Notes: generated by a model not told the origin, from the letters alone. Shown: positions 44,795 through 53,661, counted from the stretch's first letter. The stretch is 64,000 nucleotides of DNA from Leucobacter chironomi DSM 19883 (GCF_000421845.1 NZ_ATXU01000001.1:310001-374000), one strand, 5' to 3'. A program made the numbers and translations.

Positions 44795-46390
44795 ATGATG
44801 GTCGCCGAGGTCTCGATGCGCGGCATCACCAAGCGCTTTCCCGGCGTGCTCGCCGACGACAACGTCGACTTCGAGGTCGAAGCCGGCGAGATCCACGCGC
44901 TCATGGGCGAGAACGGCGCGGGCAAGTCGATCCTGATGTCGATGCTCGCGGGCGTGTACCAGCCCGATGAGGGCGAGATCCTCATCCGCGGCGAGCGCCG
45001 CACCCTCTCCTCCCCCCTCGACGCGATCGATGCCGGTATCGGCATGGTCTTCCAGTCGTTCAAGCTCTTCCCCTCGCTCACCATCGCCGAGAACGTCGTG
45101 TTCCGCGCCGAGCCCACGAAGCGGGGCCTCATCGACCGCCGGGCCGCCAGCCGGAAGGTGGCCGAGATCGCAGAGCGCTACGGCCTCTCGATCGACCCCG
45201 ACGCCCGCGTCGACTCCGTGCCCGTCGGCGTGCTGCAGCGCGTCGAGATCGTGAAGGCCCTGTACCGCGAGGCGCGCGTGCTCATCCTCGACGAGCCCAC
45301 CGCCGTGCTCACCCCGCAGGAGACCGAGCGCCTCTTCGACGTGCTGCGGGCCCTCAAGGCCGACGGCCGCACGATCATCATCATCACCCACAAACTGGGC
45401 GAGGTCATGGCGATCTCCGACCGCGTCACCGTGCTGCGCGACGGGCGCAACGTGGCCCAGCTCGTCACCGCCGACAGCTCCCCCGCCGAGATCACCAGGC
45501 ACATGACCGGCCGCGACGTCGATCTCACCACCCCGCCCCCGGCACTGGCGCCGGGCGAGGTCGTGCTCGACGTGCGGGGCCTCACGGTGCCCGGCGCCGG
45601 CGAGCGCGACGCCGTCTCGGAGGCCGGGCTGTTCGTGCGCTCCGGTGAGATCGTCGGCATCGCGGGCGTCGCCGGCAACGGCCAGGTCGAGCTCGCCGAG
45701 GCGATCATCGGCATGCGCCCGGTGACTTCCGGCACCGTCGCGGTGTCCGGTTCCGACCTCAGCCGCTCCACGATCGCCGAGCGCCGCGACGGCGGCATCG
45801 CCTACATCCCCGAAGACCGCCACGCGGTCGGCAGTGCGGGCACCGCCGACGCGATCGACAACCTCGCACTCGGCCACCACCGGCGCACGCCGATCCTGCA
45901 GCGGGGCCTGCTCTCCCGCTCGGCCATGCTCGAGCACGCCCAGCGGCTGATCCGGCGCTTCGGCGTGAAGATCGCGAGCCCCACCACCCCTGTCGGCACG
46001 CTCTCGGGCGGCAACCTGCAGAAGGTGGTCGTGGCACGCGAGCTCGACTACCGCTCGCCGCTGCTCATCGCCGAGCAGCCCACGCGCGGCGTCGACATCG
46101 GCGCGATCGAGGCCATCCACCGCGAGCTCTGCGAGTACCGCGACAACGGCGGCGCGCTGCTGCTCATCTCGGCCGAGCTGAGCGAGATCATTTCGCTGTC
46201 CTCGCGCATCCTCGTGATGTTCGAGGGGCGGATCGTCGCCGAGGTGCCCAAGCACGAGGCGAACGACGCGCTGCTGGGGCTCTACATGGCCGGCCACGAA
46301 CCCGAGGAGCGGCATCGCCCGGGTGCGTTCGCCGCCGCGCTCGCCGGTTCGGCGGGTTCGGCGCACGATGAGAAGGGAGCCGCCCTGTGA
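44795..46390 (+). CDS. Nucleoside-type ABC transporter, double ATPase subunit
   Basis: About 531 residues with two ABC domains, as in YufO/RbsA-like transporters. Domain 1 has GENGAGKSILM (about residue 42), the Q loop FQSFKLFPSLT, and Walker B VLILDEPTAVLT. Domain 2 has a degenerate Walker A (GVAGNGQVELAE), signature LSGGNLQKVVVARELD and Walker B LLIAEQPTRGVD. The first Walker A reads GKSI in place of the usual GKST, a notable change. ATG 44795 or 44798 both have GAAGGAGCG near. It overlaps permease 1 by 4 nt (GTGA). Confidence 0.92.
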   Translation: MMVAEVSMRGITKRFPGVLADDNVDFEVEAGEIHALMGENGAGKSILMSMLAGVYQPDEGEILIRGERRTLSSPLDAIDAGIGMVFQSFKLFPSLTIAENVVFRAEPTKRGLIDRRAASRKVAEIAERYGLSIDPDARVDSVPVGVLQRVEIVKALYREARVLILDEPTAVLTPQETERLFDVLRALKADGRTIIIITHKLGEVMAISDRVTVLRDGRNVAQLVTADSSPAEITRHMTGRDVDLTTPPPALAPGEVVLDVRGLTVPGAGERDAVSEAGLFVRSGEIVGIAGVAGNGQVELAEAIIGMRPVTSGTVAVSGSDLSRSTIAERRDGGIAYIPEDRHAVGSAGTADAIDNLALGHHRRTPILQRGLLSRSAMLEHAQRLIRRFGVKIASPTTPVGTLSGGNLQKVVVARELDYRSPLLIAEQPTRGVDIGAIEAIHRELCEYRDNGGALLLISAELSEIISLSSRILVMFEGRIVAEVPKHEANDALLGLYMAGHEPEERHRPGAFAAALAGSAGSAHDEKGAAL

Positions 46391-47616
46391 GCGCTCTGCA
46401 GAGAGTCGGACGCTGGCTCGCGGGGCCGATCCCGGTCTCGATCGTGCTGGCCTTCCTGATCGGCGCGTGCTTCATGCTGATCGCGGGGGTCGATCCGCTG
46501 AACGGCTACGCCGCCATGCTGCAGGGGTCGTTCGGCACCGGCGCGGGCCTCGCGAACACGCTGCAGCGCGCCGTGCCGATCATCGGCATCGGCATCGCCA
46601 TCGCCATCGCCTTCCGCGCCGGCGTGCTGAACCTCGGCACCGAGGGGCAGGCGGGGCTCGGAGCGCTCGCGGGCGGCATCGTGGCGATCTACGTGCCGGG
46701 CCCCGGTCTGCTGGTGCTGCTGCTCGCTCTCGTGACCGCCGTGGTCGTGGGCGCGGCCTGGGGGCTCATCGCCGCGGTGCTGCAGAACCTCCTCGGCGTG
46801 CCGATCCTGCTCTCGACGCTGCTGCTGAACTACCCAGCCCGCTACTTCTCGTCCTGGCTCATCAGGTTCCGGCTCGACGAGTCGAGCTCTGACCTCGTGG
46901 CCAGCGACCAGGTGCGGCCCGAGGTGCAGCTCTCGATGATCGTGCCCCGCGACTCGGGCTTCGCCGAGACGCTGCGCGGCAGCCTCGGCGCGACGAACCC
47001 GATCACGATGGTGCTGACCGGCGTCAACTGGTCGCTGATCGTGCTGATCCTCGTGGTCATCGCGACGATCTTCATGAACCGCCGCACGCGCTACGGCTTC
47101 GAGTCCGGGCTCAGCGGGCAGAACGCCGAATTCGTGCGCTACGGAGGCGTGCAGCCCGGCCCGCTCGTGCTGCGCACGATGGCACTCTCCGGCGGCCTCG
47201 CGGGCGCCTTCGGTCTGATGCTCGTGATCGGGGCGCCCAACACGCGTCTCATCGAGGGCTACTTCGTGCAGACCAACTACGCGTGGACCGCACTGCTGGT
47301 CACCCTGCTCGCCCTCTACCGCCCGGTCGGCATCGTCATCGCCGGCACCTTCTTCGCCGCGATCATGGTGGGCAGCGACGCGATGGGCCGTGAGCTCGGG
47401 CTGTCGCCCCAGATCGCCGCCGTGATCCAGGCGCTCGTCATCATCCTGCTCGCGTTCCGCGTGGCGCTGCCGCGCTTCCGGCGCAGGAGGGCCGCCTCCG
47501 ACGGCGCGACCGCACCCCCGCCGCTGCCCACCCCGGGCGAGCCGCAACCGGCCCTCACCGGTGCCGGCGTCGCCGAGGCAGCCGAGTCCGCACCCGAGAA
47601 GGAGTCCGAGCGATGA
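46387..47616 (+). CDS. Nucleoside-type ABC transporter permease 1 (YufP-like)
   Basis: 409 residues, BPD_transp_2 family, about ten membrane helices: ISIVLAFLIGACFMLIAGV at the start, VPIIGIGIAIAIAFRAGVLNLGTEGQAGLG (the family GxEGQ motif), and LLVLLLALVTAVVVGAAWGL. A C-terminal soluble tail rich in Pro and Ala is unusual but plain in sequence. GTG at 46387 overlaps the ATPase stop; its own stop overlaps permease 2 (ATGA). Pairs with permease 2 to form the pore. Confidence 0.92.
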   Translation: MSALQRVGRWLAGPIPVSIVLAFLIGACFMLIAGVDPLNGYAAMLQGSFGTGAGLANTLQRAVPIIGIGIAIAIAFRAGVLNLGTEGQAGLGALAGGIVAIYVPGPGLLVLLLALVTAVVVGAAWGLIAAVLQNLLGVPILLSTLLLNYPARYFSSWLIRFRLDESSSDLVASDQVRPEVQLSMIVPRDSGFAETLRGSLGATNPITMVLTGVNWSLIVLILVVIATIFMNRRTRYGFESGLSGQNAEFVRYGGVQPGPLVLRTMALSGGLAGAFGLMLVIGAPNTRLIEGYFVQTNYAWTALLVTLLALYRPVGIVIAGTFFAAIMVGSDAMGRELGLSPQIAAVIQALVIILLAFRVALPRFRRRRAASDGATAPPPLPTPGEPQPALTGAGVAEAAESAPEKESER

Positions 47617-48527
47617 ACTTCCTCGACCTGTTCGACCAGGACCTCGTCTCCTCGGTGCTGCGCTCCCTCATTCCGATCCTGCTGGCCGCACTCGGCGGCA
47701 TGCTCGCGGAGCGCGTCGGCATCTTCAACATCGGCCTCGAGGGCATGATCCTCGTCGGTGCCTTCTGCGGCGTCGCCGCCTCCTTCTTCGCGCACAACTG
47801 GATCGTCGGCGTGATCGTCGCGATGTTCGCCGGCGCACTGTTCTCGCTGATCCTGGGCTACGGCACGGTCTACCGCAAGGGCGACCCCATCGTGCTCGCG
47901 ATCGCGATGAACATCCTGGCGGTGGGCATGACGAGCTTCCTGCTCGTCGCGATCTTCGACGTGCAGGGCGTGTTCCAGGATCCGGGCATCGACGGCATCC
48001 CCGTGTGGCGCATCCCCGGGCTCGCCGACATCCCCGTGCTCGGGGCGCTGTTCTCGCTCACCCCGCTCGGCTACCTCGCACTGCTGCTCGTTCCGGCTCT
48101 CTGGATCATGCTGTTCCGCACGCCCCTCGGGCTGCGGCTGCGCGGCGTCGGCGAGCGACCCCTCGCCGCGGCCACGATGGGCGTCAACCCGCAGCGCTAC
48201 CAGCTGGGCGCCGTCATCGCCTCCGGCGCGCTCGCCGGGCTCGGCGGGGCGCAGCTCGCGCTCGGCAACGTGGTGCAGTTCACCGAGAACATGTCGGCCG
48301 GCCGCGGCTGGATCGCGGTCGTCGCGGTCATGCTCGCCCGCGCCCACCCCGTCGGCGTGCTCGGCGCGGCGCTGCTGTTCGGTTTCGCAGACGCGATCGG
48401 CTTCCGTCTGCAGTCGTTCGGCCTGCCGCAACAGCTCACCGATGCCGGCCCCTACGTGGTGACCCTGCTCGTGCTCATCCTCATGAGCAAGCGCTTCCGC
48501 AAGACCCGCGAGGCGGCGCTCGCGTGA
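47613..48527 (+). CDS. Nucleoside-type ABC transporter permease 2 (YufQ-like)
   Basis: 304 residues, BPD_transp_2 family. Motifs: LRSLIPILLAALGGMLAERVGIFNIGLEGMILVGAFCG (GLEG motif), GDPIVLAIAMNILAVGMTSFLL, and LRGVGERPLAAATMGVNPQRYQ. Completes the heterodimeric channel with permease 1. ATG at 47613 overlaps the previous stop; the cupin gene starts inside its stop (GTGA). Confidence 0.93.
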   Translation: MNFLDLFDQDLVSSVLRSLIPILLAALGGMLAERVGIFNIGLEGMILVGAFCGVAASFFAHNWIVGVIVAMFAGALFSLILGYGTVYRKGDPIVLAIAMNILAVGMTSFLLVAIFDVQGVFQDPGIDGIPVWRIPGLADIPVLGALFSLTPLGYLALLLVPALWIMLFRTPLGLRLRGVGERPLAAATMGVNPQRYQLGAVIASGALAGLGGAQLALGNVVQFTENMSAGRGWIAVVAVMLARAHPVGVLGAALLFGFADAIGFRLQSFGLPQQLTDAGPYVVTLLVLILMSKRFRKTREAALA

Positions 48528-49057
48528 GCCCTGCGACGGTCGGCGGATCGGCCTCCGAGGCCCTGCCGCCCGAGGCGGCCAGGTGGGTGCACCGTCTGGC
48601 TCTCGAACCGCTCGAGCACGAGGGCGGGCTCTTCCGGCGCATGCACCTCGACGAGCACTCGAGCGCCATCTACTATCTGCTGGCGGACCCAGACTTCTCG
48701 GCTCTGCACGCACTCGACTCGGTCGAGGTCTACCACTGGTACGCCGGAGCGCCGCTCAGCCTGCTGCTGCTGCACCCGGACGGCCGGGCCGAGCACCGGC
48801 TGCTCGGCCCGGACCCCGACTCGGGCCAGTTGCCGCAGCTCGTGGTGCCCCCTGGCGTGATGCAGGGCTCGTCGCCGCTCGGCTCCTGGTCGCTCGTCGG
48901 CACGACGATGTCCCCGCCCTTCGCCTGGAACGGCTTCGAGCTGGGCGACCGCACCGAGCTCCAGCACCGCTACCCCGAGGCCGCCGATCGCATCGCCGAG
49001 CTGACGCGCCCGGTTTCCGGCCCTTCCTCGGATCCGCGCACTAAGGTAGTCGTATGA
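48524..49057 (+). CDS. Cupin superfamily (DUF985) protein
   Basis: 177 residues, one cupin barrel of the DUF985 family: EGGLFRRMHLDEHSSAIYYLL at the start, VEVYHWYAGAPLSLLLLHPDG with the metal-site His, and VVPPGVMQGSSPLGSWSLVGTTMSPPF with the family end pattern. Members bind a metal or small ligand; no reaction is known. GTG at 48524 overlaps permease 2, and its stop overlaps the TetR gene, so it is locked in the transport operon. Perhaps it handles a nucleoside-derived sugar. Confidence 0.85.
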   Translation: MSPATVGGSASEALPPEAARWVHRLALEPLEHEGGLFRRMHLDEHSSAIYYLLADPDFSALHALDSVEVYHWYAGAPLSLLLLHPDGRAEHRLLGPDPDSGQLPQLVVPPGVMQGSSPLGSWSLVGTTMSPPFAWNGFELGDRTELQHRYPEAADRIAELTRPVSGPSSDPRTKVVV

Positions 49058-49635
49058 CCGACGCGAGAATCGTCCGAACCCGGGCCGCGCTGAATCGCGC
49101 AATTATCGATCTCGCCACCGAGAAGGCCGTCCCGAGCATCACCGTCTCCGAGCTCGCAGCCGAGGCGGGCATCAACCGGGTCACCTTCTACAAGCACTAC
49201 ACCACTCCCGCCGAAGCGCTCGGCGCCGCCCTCGATCTCGATCTCGACCAGGCCCGCACCCACTTCATCGAGGGCTACGCATCGACCAGCGGCGACCCCG
49301 TCGAGCTCTTCCGCACCAGTGTGAGCAAGGTGCTCGACCACATAGACAGGCACCGCAGCCTCTACGAGCTCTCCATCGACTCGCAGCAGGACGGCACCAT
49401 CCCCAACCTGCTGGCCGACCACTTCACCGCGACTCTCGAGCAGTATCTCGAGAGTCGCGCTCAGTTGCAGCCCCCGCTGCCCGACGTCGACCGCGCCATC
49501 GTCGCCCGCTTCTTCGCGCACGGCCTCGTCGGCGCGATCAAGGCCTGGCTGCTGAACGGCTCCTCCGACCATGAAGAGGTGCTGAGCGCGATCGTGGCAC
49601 TCGCGCCCGTATGGTGGTTCCCCGAGCGCTCCTGA
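49054..49635 (+). CDS. TetR-family transcriptional regulator
   Basis: 193 residues. The N-terminal DNA-binding domain is clear: RTRAALNRAIIDLATEKAVPSITVSELAAEAGINRVTFYKHYTTPAEAL. The C-terminal helical ligand domain resembles TetR_C_7-like DhaS/YcnC relatives (HGLVGAIKAWL). ATG at 49054 overlaps the cupin stop (ATGA). Being last in the operon, it may regulate the nucleoside transporter genes, but no adjacent palindrome is evident. Confidence 0.88.
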   Translation: MTDARIVRTRAALNRAIIDLATEKAVPSITVSELAAEAGINRVTFYKHYTTPAEALGAALDLDLDQARTHFIEGYASTSGDPVELFRTSVSKVLDHIDRHRSLYELSIDSQQDGTIPNLLADHFTATLEQYLESRAQLQPPLPDVDRAIVARFFAHGLVGAIKAWLLNGSSDHEEVLSAIVALAPVWWFPERS

Positions 49636-49717
49636 GCCCGCTCACGCGCTCCTGAGCGCTTCACCGCGAGCTCCGGCACCCCGCGCGCTCCTCGGGGCGG
49701 CGAGGCACTGGATCCGC

Positions 49718-50692
49718 TCACGCTGACGGTCGCACGGCGGCCAGCTCGGGTTCGCGCCGCAGCTGCCCCGTGAGGGCGAGCACCGCGATGATGCCCGCGA
49801 GCACGATCCAGCCCGCCACCCCCGCAACGCTCGCGAGCGCGGCGTTGAAGGTCTCGGTCTCGCCCGCCGCGACGAGCCACAGGATCATGCCGCCCGTGCC
49901 GTTGAGCGCGCCGTGCCCGATCACCGCGGGCCACACCGATCCCGAACGCAGCCGCAGCCACCCGAACACGACCCCGAGGATCGTGCAGTTGAGCGTCATC
50001 AGGGCGACACCGCGCCAGTCGAACAGGCCGTAGTTGTGCCCGAGCAGGGTGAGCGGCGCGTGCCACAACCCCCAGATCGCGCCGCTCAGCAGCAGCGACG
50101 GCCACAGCCCGAGCGGCCGGAGCGCCGGCAGCAGCCAGCCCCGCCAGCCCAGTTCCTCGCCGAAGCCGACGATCGAGTTGGGGATCACCGCGAGAATCGG
50201 GAACAGCGCGAGGTTGACCCCGATGAGCAGGCCCGGGGGCGGCATGATGCCGGGATCCACCCCCTCGGGCAGCGCCGCGGTGCTCGCCTCGACGAAACCG
50301 GAGAAGTGCACGAGATCGAGCCGCACCCACCCGAACAGCGCGGCCACCGCGGTCGTGAGCGCGAAGAACGCCAGCGGCGCGAAGAGGGCGAGCAGCGTCA
50401 TGCCGACCACACGCTTCGCGGGACGCAGCGGCCACATCCCGAGGAAGCGCAGGCGTTCGCTGCGGGGCGTGCGCGTCGCGAGCATCGTCACCAGCGCCGC
50501 GATGGCGGGCGTGCACATCATCGCCATGGCGACGACGGTGAAGACGAGCTGAGCCGACGCGCTCTCGAGGTCCATGAGCCAGAGCGGCAGCGCCACGAGC
50601 CAGGCCAGCCCGAAGGCCAGCGGCGCGAAGAGGGCGACCGGCCCCCACGGCACCCGTTCGAGGCGGTCCGGCCAGGTCTGGTGATCGGTCAT
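49718..50692 (-). CDS. CPBP-family intramembrane metalloprotease
   Basis: 324 residues with about eight membrane helices. Motif 1 is FGEELGWRGWLLP (Glu-Glu and Arg), motif 2 is SGAIWGLWHAPLTL (His), and motif 3 is AVIGHGALNGTGG (His and Asn), the CPBP/Abi set. Relatives cleave prenylated proteins (Rce1) or act in bacteriocin immunity and cell-envelope control; the substrate is unknown. ATG at 50692 overlaps the DUF1648 gene stop by 4 nt. It is the last gene of the GntR-DUF1648-CPBP operon. Confidence 0.9.
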   Translation of the reverse strand: MTDHQTWPDRLERVPWGPVALFAPLAFGLAWLVALPLWLMDLESASAQLVFTVVAMAMMCTPAIAALVTMLATRTPRSERLRFLGMWPLRPAKRVVGMTLLALFAPLAFFALTTAVAALFGWVRLDLVHFSGFVEASTAALPEGVDPGIMPPPGLLIGVNLALFPILAVIPNSIVGFGEELGWRGWLLPALRPLGLWPSLLLSGAIWGLWHAPLTLLGHNYGLFDWRGVALMTLNCTILGVVFGWLRLRSGSVWPAVIGHGALNGTGGMILWLVAAGETETFNAALASVAGVAGWIVLAGIIAVLALTGQLRREPELAAVRPSA

Positions 50693-51852
50693 GCCTGTCC
50701 TCGCTCTGCGTCGTTCTCGGTTCGGCACTCGTCGTCGGCCTTCCCGCCCGCGGCGCGCTGCGCGGCAGCCGCGAGCACCGCCGCAGCGGTCTCGGCGTCG
50801 TCGAGCGTGATGGCGAAGATCCGGCCGTCGCCGCGCGTCGCGATCAGGGCCTCGCCGGTGCGCATGAGGATGCCGAAGCGGCCGGGCACCCAGCGCAGCC
50901 CCCATCCGCCGAACTCGGCGAGCGGATTGACCTCGGCCGCCTCCACGCTCTGCACCTCGCTCGCGGACAGGCGGATCACGGGCCAGCCGAGCACCGATCG
51001 GGCTTCGAGCCCGTGCTCGTCGATGCGCACCCGGAACCAGACGGTCGTCGAGAAGAGCACGACGACGAGCAGCAGGACGAACAGCATGACGATCCGCGTG
51101 ACGACGACCGCTCCGCGCTCGTCGGGTTCGAACGGCGCGAGGAAGACGAGCACGGTCGCGGCGGCGAGCACGAGCACCGTCGAGCCGATCAGCCACAGCA
51201 GGCCCTTCGCCGGCCGCACCTCACCCAACCACACCGCGCGCTCGCTCTCCGCGAGCGGCAGCGGTTCGCTCTCGAGCACGGGATCCCGGGGGATCTCGAC
51301 CCGCGGCTGCACGAGCCACGCCAGGCCCGTCGCCAGCACCCAGGCGCCGAAGGCGAGCAGCATCGCCCCGCCGATGTCGGGGGCGTCGTGGGCGTCATCG
51401 AGATCGAGCTGCGCCCCGACCGAGGCGAGGATCGTGATTGTGAAGAAGACGGCGTAGCCGAAGGCGAATGCTGTGAGGAATCGATGATACCCGGACCAGA
51501 CGGGCAGCACGCGCTTCGGCGAGGCGGCCGGCATGCGACCGCTGTAGGCCACGATCATCCACATCAGCGTCGCGATGCCGTAGCCTGCGAGCACGGGCAG
51601 CCAGACGTAGGTCCAGGGAGAGCCGAAGCCGTTCGGGCCGCCGCCGCTCCAGTGCGTCGCCGCGGGGTTCGGGATCCTGGGCATCCACACCAGCACCATG
51701 ATGATCGCGGCCGTGAAGCTCGCGAGGGGCAGCAGCAGTCCGAGCACGCGGGCGACCCGCATCGCGCGCCGCAGATCGGCCCGCTGCCGCGCGGAGAGTG
51801 CGAGGTTCGGCCCGGGGCCGCTCACGGCGCGAAGGTGCCGGCGCCCGCTCAC
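50689..51852 (-). CDS. DUF1648 domain membrane protein
   Basis: 387 residues. The N-terminal region has LGLLLPLASFTAAIIMVLVWMPRIPNPAATHWSGGGPNGFGSPW, the DUF1648 pattern (loop of helix 1). Further helices are TYVWLPVLAGYGIATLMWMIVAY, FLTAFAFGYAVFFTITIL, LLAFGAWVLATGLAWLV, a central pair, and VVVTRIVMLFVLLLVVVLFSTTVWF. It ends in a PH-like domain (RVRIDEHGLEARSVLGWPVIRL, RFGILMRTGEALIATRGDGRIFAITLDD). DUF1648 proteins often sit with GntR/YtrA regulators and envelope stress genes. GTG at 51852 overlaps the GntR stop. Confidence 0.85.
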   Translation of the reverse strand: MSGRRHLRAVSGPGPNLALSARQRADLRRAMRVARVLGLLLPLASFTAAIIMVLVWMPRIPNPAATHWSGGGPNGFGSPWTYVWLPVLAGYGIATLMWMIVAYSGRMPAASPKRVLPVWSGYHRFLTAFAFGYAVFFTITILASVGAQLDLDDAHDAPDIGGAMLLAFGAWVLATGLAWLVQPRVEIPRDPVLESEPLPLAESERAVWLGEVRPAKGLLWLIGSTVLVLAAATVLVFLAPFEPDERGAVVVTRIVMLFVLLLVVVLFSTTVWFRVRIDEHGLEARSVLGWPVIRLSASEVQSVEAAEVNPLAEFGGWGLRWVPGRFGILMRTGEALIATRGDGRIFAITLDDAETAAAVLAAAAQRAAGGKADDECRTENDAERGQA

Positions 51853-52244
51853 GCGGCGACCTCGCTCGATGCGAGACCGAGGGGCGGCTGCGGCTCGGGC
51901 GGCGTCTCGGCGACGAGCGCCGCGAGCAGTGCGGGGCCCACGCCGAGCCGCGCGGCGTGATCGACGAGCGCACGCACCTCGCCGCGCAGCTCCACGAGTC
52001 CCGCGGCCGCGGAGGTCACCACCGCGCCGCGCCGCCGCTTGAGATCGATCAGCCCCTCGTCGCGCAGCTGCTGGTAGGCGCGCAGCACCGTGTGCACGTT
52101 GATGCCGAGACCCGTCGCAACCTCGCGCGCGGGCGGCAGGGGGCCGCCGGGGCCGATGCGCCCGCTCGCCACGTCAGCGCGCACGGAGTCGGCGATCTGG
52201 GCGTAGATGGGGCGATCACTCGCCTCGTTGATCCGAATGAGCAT
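51849..52244 (-). CDS. GntR-family regulator, YtrA subfamily
   Basis: 131 residues. The winged helix (YAQIADSVRADVASGRIGPGGPLPPAREVATGLGINVHTVLRAYQQLRDEGLIDLKRRRGAVV) is followed by only a short helical tail of about 50 residues, the YtrA layout without ligand domain. Such proteins repress their own operon in answer to envelope stress or antibiotics. ATG at 52244 is 7 nt behind a TAGAGT box that lies inside a palindrome. First gene of the operon. Confidence 0.9.
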   Translation of the reverse strand: MLIRINEASDRPIYAQIADSVRADVASGRIGPGGPLPPAREVATGLGINVHTVLRAYQQLRDEGLIDLKRRRGAVVTSAAAGLVELRGEVRALVDHAARLGVGPALLAALVAETPPEPQPPLGLASSEVAA

Positions 52245-52248
52245 GACA

Positions 52249-52273
52249 ATAACTCTATATCAAATAGAACTAT
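52249..52273. promoter_or_regulatory. GntR/YtrA operator over the leaderless promoter
   Basis: ATAACTCTAT (52249-52258) and ATAGAACTAT (52264-52273) form an inverted repeat matching at 8 of 10 positions, spacer ATCAA. It overlaps the -10 box TAGAGT (minus strand, 52257-52252) that ends 7 nt before the GntR ATG. Stands out as an AT island in GC-rich DNA. Autorepression is very likely. Confidence 0.7.
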
Positions 52274-52344
52274 TAATGGTGGTGCTCGCCGGCCCGCTGG
52301 AATCCCGCTCGAACAGCCGACAGCCAACAGCCCACCTGCATCGG

Positions 52345-52400
52345 AGGAGGCCCGTGTTTCGGATCGATCGACACAAGTCGATCCGAAACACGGGCCTCCT
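52345..52400. terminator. Perfect 23-bp hairpin after the acyl-CoA dehydrogenase gene
   Basis: 52345-52367 pairs without mismatch with 52378-52400; loop of 10 nt. It starts 58 nt beyond the stop at 52458 and ends about 70 bp before the GntR promoter, so it insulates the two minus-strand operons. No U tract. Confidence 0.78.
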
Positions 52401-52457
52401 TCGAGATACGGGTCACCGCCGCGACCCGATCACCGCCGCGACCAGGCGGGTCGCGCC

Positions 52458-53621
52458 TCAGAAGGCGGCGATGCCCGTCAGCTCGCGACCGATCACCAGC
52501 TGGTGCACCTCATCGGTGCCCTCGTAGGTGCGCACCGACTCGAGGTTCGCCATGTGGCGCATCACGGGGAAGTCGCTGGTGATGCCGTCGCCGCCCAGGA
52601 TCGCGCGCGCGGTGCCCGCGATCTTGATCGCCTCGCGGACGTTGTTGAGCTTGCCGACCGAGATCTGCCCGTACGTCAGGTTGCCGGCATCCTTCAGACG
52701 GCCGAGGTGCAGCGCGAGCAGCAGGCCCTTCTCGTACTCCACGAACATGTCGGCGAGCTTCGCCTGGATGATCTGCTTGCCGCCGATGGGAGTGCCGAAC
52801 ACCTCGCGATCCTGCGAGCGCGTCACCGCGGCCTCCAGGCAGGAACGGGCAGCGCCCATGACACCCCACGCGATGCCGTAGCGCGCCTCGTTGAGGCACT
52901 TGAACGGCGAGGAGAGACCCTTCGAGCCGGGCAGGATCGCGTCGGCGGGCAGCCGCACGTCGGTCAGCTCGATCTCGGTCTGCAGCGAGGCCCGCATGGA
53001 GAGCTTGTTCTCGATGGCGGTCGCCTTGAAACCGGGGGCGTCGGTCGGCACGACGAAACCGCGCACGATGCCTTCCTCGTCCTTCGCCCAGATCACGCCG
53101 ACCTGGGCGATCGTGGCGAGGCCGATCCACCGCTTCTTGCCGTTGAGCACCCACTCGTCACCCTCGCGGCGGGCGGTGGTGAGCATCGTGTTGGGGTCGG
53201 ATCCGCCCTGCGGCTCGGTGAGCCCGAAGAAGCCGATGGCCTCGCCGCGCCCCATCGCGGGGAGCCACTGCTGCTTCTGCTCCTCCGAGCCGAACTTGTA
53301 GATCGCGCCCATCGCGAGCGAGCCCTGCACCGAGAGCGCGGTGCGGAAGCCGGAGTCGACCGCCTCGAACTCCATCGCCACGAGCCCGTAGGCCACCGAC
53401 GACGCCCCCTTCAGGCCGTAGCCGTGCATGTACATGCCGAAGGCGCCGAACTCGCCCACCTCGGGCAGCAGTTCGACGGGCAGACGGCGATCCTCGAAGG
53501 CCTGGTCGATGATGGGGCGGATGCGCGTCTGCGCGAACTCGCGGGCGCGCAGCTGCCACTCCCGCTCCTCCTCGGTGACGAAGTCGGAGACGTTGAAGAG
53601 CTGGTCGATGGTGGTGGTCAT
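52458..53621 (-). CDS. Glutaryl-CoA dehydrogenase (acyl-CoA dehydrogenase family)
   Basis: 387 residues, FAD-dependent. Probably oxidises and decarboxylates glutaryl-CoA to crotonyl-CoA in lysine/glutarate breakdown. Motifs: GFFGLTEPQGGSDPNTM (FAD region), NGKKRWIGLATIAQVGVIWAKDE, RYGIAWGVMGAARSCLEAA, and the end VRTYEGTDEVHQLVIGRELTG with the catalytic Glu in YEGT. The middle arrangement (FKCLNEARYGIAWG) is typical of glutaryl-CoA enzymes rather than short-chain ones. It lies 40 nt downstream of a CaiB/BaiF CoA-transferase on the same strand, as in glutarate operons. Confidence 0.88.
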   Translation of the reverse strand: MTTTIDQLFNVSDFVTEEEREWQLRAREFAQTRIRPIIDQAFEDRRLPVELLPEVGEFGAFGMYMHGYGLKGASSVAYGLVAMEFEAVDSGFRTALSVQGSLAMGAIYKFGSEEQKQQWLPAMGRGEAIGFFGLTEPQGGSDPNTMLTTARREGDEWVLNGKKRWIGLATIAQVGVIWAKDEEGIVRGFVVPTDAPGFKATAIENKLSMRASLQTEIELTDVRLPADAILPGSKGLSSPFKCLNEARYGIAWGVMGAARSCLEAAVTRSQDREVFGTPIGGKQIIQAKLADMFVEYEKGLLLALHLGRLKDAGNLTYGQISVGKLNNVREAIKIAGTARAILGGDGITSDFPVMRHMANLESVRTYEGTDEVHQLVIGRELTGIAAF

Positions 53622-53661
53622 GGTGGGTCCTTTGCTCGGCGGGAGGTTTCGGGGGTCGTGA

